A program made the translations under genes and the position numbers. This document shows, in pieces, positions 58,846 through 64,000 of a stretch of 64,000 bases of DNA (its first letter is position 1; the number at the start of each line of letters is the position of its first letter). Source of the DNA: Paenibacillus macerans (GTDB taxonomy: Bacteria; Bacillota; Bacilli; Paenibacillales; Paenibacillaceae); the NCBI RefSeq assembly GCF_023715465.1, contig NZ_JAMBOE010000018.1:1-64000 (forward strand), in the 5' to 3' direction. The notes beneath the pieces were generated by a model. It did not search any database. It saw nothing but the letters and a program-made list of their open reading frames with translations, and was not told the DNA's origin.

Positions 58846-60786
58846 TTATTTATACATTAGGAAACGCTTGCTTCGGTACAGCAGTATGATAAACCGGCAA
58901 TATAATAAACATAAAATAGCAGCGAGCCAATGGAACATTACCGGGAATTTCTCGTTATCGCCGCCTAGACCGTCCCTGGCATTCACATAAAGAACGAGCG
59001 AAGACGAGGAATCCGCACTTCCTTGCTTCCCTTCCCAATAATCACGTAATGACTGTAATGCCGGGCCGGAAAAATCCTGGACAATCCCCTGAAGTTCAAT
59101 CTCATGGTTTTCGTAGATCCGCTTGCTCTCGTCATAGCCGGTCAAAGCAAGAACGGTGATATCCCCCGCCTTACCCTGGCTAATGTATCCCGTCATATGG
59201 TCCATCAAGTTCCTTTGGGTCGCTGCACTTTGCAGCATATAAGAGGCGGTCGCTCTCCCCTCGGCATCCTCCTGTTCAATCTCAAGAATGCCTGTAAAAA
59301 ACGCGTTCGTCAGCTTCAGCCGAACCGCGCTTCCGGGAGGAACGCTTTGCAGTTCTTCCGCCGTCGTGACTAAAGGCGGTTCGGCCGGAAAGACCTCCTG
59401 CTTCACATACTCCGGGAAGGAAACTTCCATATTGGAGTACCAGACAATCGGCAACATAATGTGCAGCAAAACGATGCAGAAAAAGAGCCCTTTTCTCAGC
59501 CACAAAAAACTTGCCAGCTTCTTTAAAAAACCCGTCAGCGAATGCTTGCCCCATTCTTTTTGGAGCTGCCGCATTTGCTTGCGGCGGTCTTTGCCGAACC
59601 GCGGCAGCCCGCTTATGTATGCATCGATTTTGGCTAGGCCCATGGACGCTTCGCTATCCCTCGGATTAATTCGCAGCATCCGGTCGTATGCCTCCCGGGC
59701 TGAGTCCATGCGCTCCAGCCGAATATAACACCGCCCCAACAACGACAGAACTTCCGCGTCATCGGGCCTTGCGGGCCTGATCCGTTCAAGCTCATCCCGC
59801 GCTTCATCCGTACGTCCTATATTCAGCAGTATGGTGGCGCGAACGATCATCACTTCCTCATCTTCGCCAAATTGGCGAACCCGCAGGTCGCAGGCAGACA
59901 ACGCCTGCTCCAATTCACCATTTTGCCGGTAAAACTCGATTTGCAGGCGAAGGAGATTTGGATCTCGTTCAAAAATGCCAAACGCCCGCTGCAGCGCTGC
60001 CCGCGCTTTCTCCGTTTCGCTTCCCAGCATCGCCTGGATAAAATCTTCGCGGGCATGCAGATAGGCTTCAACATCGATCCCTTCCGCTCCGCTCAGGACG
60101 GAATATCCCAATGCTGCCGCAGGCGAGCTCCTAAAGGCATATTCGCATACCTTAGGGTATTGCTCCTTGAAGCCGGAAGGATCGTTAGTGAACCTCTCCT
60201 CCAGCCCGAAGGCATTATCCAGCAACTCCCACACCGCTTCGGGCAAAAAATAGTGCTCATTCAAGTATTCAAGCATCCGGTTAGCCAACAAACTCTGGTT
60301 CCCCAGCTCCCAAATAATGTCGCCGTTCAGCAGTTCCGCCCACAAGGAAGCATTGCAGCGGGAAGCGAAATTCAAATATAAATTGTCCAGCTCCTCTATA
60401 AATTCCGCCACCAGCTCTTCAGGCGACTGCCTCAATGGTGGGCCTTCTCTCCGGCTGTCTTCCAAATTCCAAACCTCTTCAAACGCCGGAAATTCCAAAG
60501 ACTCCGCATTGGGCTCCTCTTCCGCAGTTTCACCCTTCTCTTCGGCGCCTTCCTCTTCAAAGGCTTCGACTTCCTCTTCCGCCGTTTCCTCTCCATCAAG
60601 GAAAACGTCCAGGAAAACTTCGCCCTGTTTAGCCAGCTTCATCGCCTCGTCAAAAGCTTCCCGAAGCCGTTGATAACCCTCCGGGTCATCCTCCGGATGG
60701 TATTTTTTAAGCATCCGGGCATATGCCTTACGAATTTGCGATTGATCCTGTGTCGGATCAATCCCAAGGATTTTCCATATGTTCAA
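58846..60786 (-). CDS. Membrane J-protein with TPR repeats (DjlB/DjlC-like), copy 2
   Basis: A 646-residue paralogue of the 46917 gene. Residues 1-62 form the J-domain (NIWKILGIDPTQDQSQIRKAYARML and KKYHPEDDPEGYQRLREAF, again HPE). A very acidic stretch follows (about 65-110, EEEVEAFEEEGAEEK), then TPR-like repeats (about 240-400), a membrane helix at about 448-468 and a second at about 618-640. It is divergent from hscC, 551 bp away, so it is the likely co-chaperone of that Hsp70. It is followed by its DUF1266 partner. Confidence 0.85.
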   Translation of the reverse strand: MNIWKILGIDPTQDQSQIRKAYARMLKKYHPEDDPEGYQRLREAFDEAMKLAKQGEVFLDVFLDGEETAEEEVEAFEEEGAEEKGETAEEEPNAESLEFPAFEEVWNLEDSRREGPPLRQSPEELVAEFIEELDNLYLNFASRCNASLWAELLNGDIIWELGNQSLLANRMLEYLNEHYFLPEAVWELLDNAFGLEERFTNDPSGFKEQYPKVCEYAFRSSPAAALGYSVLSGAEGIDVEAYLHAREDFIQAMLGSETEKARAALQRAFGIFERDPNLLRLQIEFYRQNGELEQALSACDLRVRQFGEDEEVMIVRATILLNIGRTDEARDELERIRPARPDDAEVLSLLGRCYIRLERMDSAREAYDRMLRINPRDSEASMGLAKIDAYISGLPRFGKDRRKQMRQLQKEWGKHSLTGFLKKLASFLWLRKGLFFCIVLLHIMLPIVWYSNMEVSFPEYVKQEVFPAEPPLVTTAEELQSVPPGSAVRLKLTNAFFTGILEIEQEDAEGRATASYMLQSAATQRNLMDHMTGYISQGKAGDITVLALTGYDESKRIYENHEIELQGIVQDFSGPALQSLRDYWEGKQGSADSSSSLVLYVNARDGLGGDNEKFPVMFHWLAAILCLLYCRFIILLYRSKRFLMYK

Positions 60787-60942
60787 ACCGTCATTTCACC
60801 GCCGGGTATCTTAATTTTCATCTGTCTTTACTGACAGCAACTAGTAGAATGATCCGGAAATAATCTGGCTTATCTGCGGACAGGGGCCATGGATCACTTT
60901 GTTCTATTTTAGTCTTGTACTCAGTATCGTCTGTCCCCATAA

Positions 60943-61140
60943 AATAGCGGAACTTTGGGGTCTTATTTTCCGAACTTGAGCCTATTCATCACCATAGGGG
61001 AACTTTTGGGTCTTATTTTTCGATGAACACGTCGAAAGACGGCCTTTCGCCACTAAATCGTAAAAATAGCGCCATAAAATTCCTCTATTTCCGCAACATG
61101 GGGGATATCGCCGAAATAGCGCCCTTTTTTTTCCTTTATG
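60943..61140. repeat. Tetrad element 11 (forward-forward-reverse-reverse)
   Basis: Units of about 30 bp: forward 60943-60972 and 60993-61022, reverse 61062-61090 and 61112-61140; pairs are spaced 50 bp, and F2 to R1 about 69. Forward: ATAGCGGAACTTTGGGGTC.. and ATAGGGGAACTTTTGGGTC.. ending TTATTTTCC; reverse: AAAATAGCGCCATAAAATTCC.. and GAAATAGCGCCC...CCTTTATG. It lies in the divergent gap between the J-protein and hscC. Confidence 0.8.
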
Positions 61141-61231
61141 TTGTCACCCGAGATCTTCAATAGACTATTTTGCCGTTTTCTCAAGTCCAGAATCGTCTAC
61201 TAGTTTATTATCGACATAGATTTTCCCCGGG

Positions 61232-61258
61232 TTAACAGTTATTCGTTATTTGTATAAT
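61232..61258 (+). promoter_or_regulatory. Likely hscC promoter
   Basis: TATAAT (61253-61258) is a consensus -10; the best -35 is TTAACA (61232-61237) with a short 15-bp spacer, so activity may be modest. It lies 80 bp before hscC. No CIRCE element was seen. Confidence 0.5.
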
Positions 61259-61337
61259 GAAATTTTCAACAATTTCAAAATCAGCCGCTTTTATCCGATA
61301 AACTTAATATATAAAACGAACTACGAGGTACATAACT

Positions 61338-63038
61338 ATGGCAAAAATCGGTATCGACCTGGGAACATCGAATTCCCTTGCAGCTTATTGGACGGAGCAT
61401 GGTCCGGTCATTATTCCAAACTCGCTCGGCAAGCATTTAACGCCTTCCGTGGTCAGTTTGGACGACAACAACGAAGTTTTGGTAGGCCAAATCGCCAAGG
61501 AGCGAATGATTACACACCCCCATCTTACAGCCGCCACTTTTAAACGTTATATGGGAACGGACAAGATGTACCGGCTTGGGGAGCACGAGTTTTCTCCCGA
61601 GGATTTATCCTCTTTTATACTGCGGGCCTTAAAGGAAGACGCCGAAGCCTACTTGGGCGAAGAGGTGGAAGAGGCCGTCATCAGCGTGCCCGCCTATTTT
61701 AACGATGCGCAGCGGAAAGCGACGTTGCGCGCGGCGGCTTTGGCCGGACTGCATGTGGAGCGGCTCATCAGTGAGCCTACCGCGGCGGCGGTGTCTTACG
61801 GCCTGCACCAGCAGGAAGCGGACACCAGGTTCCTTGTTTTTGACTTGGGCGGCGGTACGTTTGACGTATCCGTGCTCGAATTGTTTGAAGGCGTGATGCA
61901 GGTGCAGTCGATCGCCGGGGACAATTACCTTGGCGGGGAGGATTTTACCGGGGTGCTGCTGTCGCATTTCGCGGAAACTCACGGAATTGATTACGCCAAC
62001 CTGGCCACCAAAGAAAAGACGGCGCTCATTAAACAAGCGGAAATGTGCAAGCTCGTTCTGGGGAACGAAAATGCGGGGGAAATGGTGTTTGTGCACGAAG
62101 GCCAAACCCTGCAGCTGACGGTGAACCGCAGCCAATACGAACAACTGGCCGCGCAGCTTCTCCTGCGGCTGCGGAGCCCGATTGAACGCACGCTTCGCGA
62201 TGCGTCGCTAACGCCGCATGACCTCGACGCCGTCATCCTCATCGGAGGAGCCACCCGGATGCCGATCATCAAATCGATCGTCAGCAAAATGTTCGGAAGA
62301 CTTCCCTTTTCACAGATTAATCCGGACGAAGCGGTCGCTTTGGGCGCCGCCATCCAGGTGGCCTTGAAAGACCGTGACGCCAGCCTGCAGGAAATGATCC
62401 TGACCGATGTATGCCCATTTACGCTGGGAACAAGCATAGTCAAAGAGATTAAAGAAGACGTTTATGAAAGCGGCCATTTTCTCCCCATTATCGAACGCAA
62501 CACGCCGATTCCGGTCAGTAAAGTGGATCGCGTATATACGATTCGGGACAATCAGACATTCGTTCGCGTCGACATCTATCAAGGCGAAAGCCGCAGAGTG
62601 GAAAATAACGTCCGGCTGGGCAGTCTCGATATCCAGGTGCCTGCCGCTCCCGGAGGCGAACAGAGCATCGACATTCGGTACACCTACGACATCAATGGCG
62701 TGCTTGAGGTTGAAGTTACGGTAGTAAGCACCGGCGAGAAAAAAACGATGATTATCGAGAAAAACCCGGGCCAAACTTCCCCGGAACAGATCAAAGCCCG
62801 GCTGGAAGAGCTGAAGCATCTGAAAATCCATCCGCGCGACCGCAACGAAAACCGCCTGCTGCTCGCCCGCGGAGAACGCCTATACGAGGAATCCCTGAGC
62901 GAAAAACGAGATTACATCGCCAGTCTGATCCTGGATTTCGAACGGATTCTCACCTCGCAGAACGAACAGGAAATCAAGAAGAAGAGCGTCATCTTCAAGC
63001 AGAAGCTCGACTCGCTGGAAAGGTGGACCGAGTTTTAA
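61338..63038 (+). CDS. hscC: HscC-type Hsp70 chaperone
   Basis: A 566-residue Hsp70, near the size of E. coli HscC (556) and shorter than DnaK (about 610-640). The ATPase domain (1-360) has IGIDLGTSNS, the DLGGGTFDVSV phosphate loop and IGGATRMPIIK. The substrate domain (about 370-480) keeps ERNTPIPVSK and YDINGVLEV. The lid is short and the protein ends in WTEF, without the EEVD-like tail of DnaK. It probably works with the J-proteins and DUF1266 proteins here rather than with DnaJ/GrpE. It is followed by a strong terminator. Confidence 0.93.
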   Translation: MAKIGIDLGTSNSLAAYWTEHGPVIIPNSLGKHLTPSVVSLDDNNEVLVGQIAKERMITHPHLTAATFKRYMGTDKMYRLGEHEFSPEDLSSFILRALKEDAEAYLGEEVEEAVISVPAYFNDAQRKATLRAAALAGLHVERLISEPTAAAVSYGLHQQEADTRFLVFDLGGGTFDVSVLELFEGVMQVQSIAGDNYLGGEDFTGVLLSHFAETHGIDYANLATKEKTALIKQAEMCKLVLGNENAGEMVFVHEGQTLQLTVNRSQYEQLAAQLLLRLRSPIERTLRDASLTPHDLDAVILIGGATRMPIIKSIVSKMFGRLPFSQINPDEAVALGAAIQVALKDRDASLQEMILTDVCPFTLGTSIVKEIKEDVYESGHFLPIIERNTPIPVSKVDRVYTIRDNQTFVRVDIYQGESRRVENNVRLGSLDIQVPAAPGGEQSIDIRYTYDINGVLEVEVTVVSTGEKKTMIIEKNPGQTSPEQIKARLEELKHLKIHPRDRNENRLLLARGERLYEESLSEKRDYIASLILDFERILTSQNEQEIKKKSVIFKQKLDSLERWTEF

Positions 63039-63045
63039 AAGTTTC

Positions 63046-63086
63046 AAAAGCCGCCCCTGAATAAACTCGGGGGATCGGCTTTTTGT
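63046..63086 (+). terminator. Terminator after hscC
   Basis: AAAAGCCGCCCCTGA and CTCGGGGGATCGGCTTTTT pair as a stem with a few mismatches and end in T5. Confidence 0.75.
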
Positions 63087-63089
63087 TTG

Positions 63090-63146
63090 TTGACACGGAA
63101 AATGGAACCTGATATAGTTCTTTTAGAATTTTGATAATGATTATCA
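63090..63146 (+). promoter_or_regulatory. Fur-controlled promoter of the siderophore-binding gene
   Basis: TTGACA (63090-63095), 17 bp, TATAGT (63113-63118), then a Fur box TGATAATGATTATCA (63132-63146), a perfect 7-1-7 palindrome of the Bacillus Fur consensus. The box lies over the transcription start, so iron-loaded Fur should repress. Confidence 0.9.
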
Positions 63147-63199
63147 TTATTGATTTAACGAAAATAAAAATACTAGATTACATATGGGGGAGGTTTATC

Positions 63200-64000
63200 A
63201 TGTTTAAGAGAAAATCCGTACTTTCCGTTGCGGTCTGCGTCTTTACGCTGATCCTGGTCTTAAGCGCTTGCGGCGGCGGCGCCAATCAGGCGGGCGGGAG
63301 TACGAACACCACCGCACAAAATACGGGCACTAAAGCCGCTGCCGAGGCGAACGGCAATACCGAGGCGACTGCCGCCGGGACTCGTACTTACGATACGGTC
63401 AAGGGGCCGGTCGAAATTCCGGTGAAGCCGAAACGGATCGTGACCGACTTCTACGCCGGAGAGCTGCTGGCCGTGGGAGGCAACGTGGTGGGCGCCGAAC
63501 CGGACGCCTTCAACAATCCGTTCCTCAAGGATCTGCTGGCGAATACTGAGGATGTCGGGGCAAATCCCGTCAATTTGGAAAAAACGCTTGAGCTTGCGCC
63601 CGATTTAATCGTGGTGATGTACGACGAAAATTACGACGAGCTGTCCAAAATCGCGCCGACACTGTACCTGCCTTACGGTACGACCACCGACATCCACAAC
63701 ACCGTGGAAACGTTCGGTGACATCGTAGGCGAGCCCGAGAAAGCCAAAGCCTTCCTGGCCGACTATGACCAAAAAGCCGCCGAAGGCCGGGAAAAGCTAA
63801 AAAGCGTCGTGAAAGACGCCGACACGTTTGGGATCTATGAGCTGACCAATAAAGGTGAGCTGTGGATTTTTGGGGACAACGCCGGGCGCGGAGGCCAGGT
63901 GCTATATAACGCGCTGAAGCTTAAGGGGCCGGAAAAATGGGATCCGAAGGAATCCACCTTCCAGCTATCGCTGGAGGCGCTGCCGGAATATGCCGCCGAT
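63200..64000 (+). CDS. Iron-siderophore ABC transporter binding lipoprotein (partial, 3-prime end outside the window)
   Basis: The first 267 codons of a FhuD/FeuA-like binding protein; the start is ATG 63200 behind GGGGGAGG. The lipoprotein signal ends in LSAC at about residue 24, followed by a low-complexity Ala/Thr/Asn/Gly linker (25-60). The periplasmic-binding fold type III begins at TYDTVKGPVEIPVKPKRIVTDFYAGELLAVG. It should bind Fe3+-siderophore outside the cell and pass it to a permease. The Fur box supports iron regulation. The rest of the operon is outside the window. Which siderophore is bound cannot be told. Confidence 0.92.
   Translation, partial: MFKRKSVLSVAVCVFTLILVLSACGGGANQAGGSTNTTAQNTGTKAAAEANGNTEATAAGTRTYDTVKGPVEIPVKPKRIVTDFYAGELLAVGGNVVGAEPDAFNNPFLKDLLANTEDVGANPVNLEKTLELAPDLIVVMYDENYDELSKIAPTLYLPYGTTTDIHNTVETFGDIVGEPEKAKAFLADYDQKAAEGREKLKSVVKDADTFGIYELTNKGELWIFGDNAGRGGQVLYNALKLKGPEKWDPKESTFQLSLEALPEYAAD

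Overview
The window looks like chromosomal DNA of an endospore-forming Firmicute of the Paenibacillus group. The grounds are a GerA/GerC germination operon, a Bacillus-order pur operon (E-K-B-C-S-Q-L-F-M-N-H-D) with a PurR operator and a guanine riboswitch, a YcbA/YcbB-type glutamine two-component system, a FapR box, strong GGAGG ribosome binding sites with some GTG/TTG starts, and moderately high GC. No rRNA, tRNA, phage, CRISPR or transposase gene was seen. All coordinates were counted by hand.

Layout: 1-485 repeats; 528-2583 yerC-cbiX-lipid kinase operon (-); 2828-4300 a basic small protein and corA; 4389-7490 a germination operon whose B subunit seems lost; 8158-9847 phosphate uptake (pit and its accessory); 10058-14914 single genes (yerB, doxX, extradiol dioxygenase, alpha/beta hydrolase, a DUF1129-like membrane protein); 14967-18469 a GntR/ABC/erythromycin-esterase operon with a 34-codon leader ORF; 19059-20321 ilvA; 20506-35907 the purine operon with its regulated leader; 36669-42100 a glutamine-type ABC transporter with sensor kinase and regulator; 42423-46599 a stress protein, a DUF1294 protein, small ORFs and topB; 46917-49548 and 58172-63038 two J-protein/DUF1266 modules and an HscC-type Hsp70; between them 49606-56570 a TPR protein, an AraC regulator and a GH32/GH3/sucrose-PTS operon, then a FapR-controlled fabH; 63200-64000 the start of a Fur-controlled iron-siderophore binding lipoprotein.

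Genes that work together: the pur operon makes IMP and is controlled at initiation (PurR boxes) and in the leader (guanine riboswitch plus terminator), with another terminator ahead of purD. The glutamine transporter carries a GlnR/TnrA box and sits next to the kinase/regulator pair likely to sense its substrate. HscC, two membrane-anchored J-proteins and two DUF1266 proteins form a dedicated chaperone system like the E. coli hscC-djlB-djlC-ybeR-ybeU region.

The most unusual observation is a class of intergenic element that I call a tetrad. Four units of about 16-30 bp are arranged forward, forward, reverse, reverse. The spacing is about 50 bp within each pair and about 60 or 70 bp across the middle. 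Ten complete examples and one half example are present. They use at least four different words but keep the same geometry, and they nearly fill the non-coding gaps, including two inside the pur operon. I do not recognise them as any described element.
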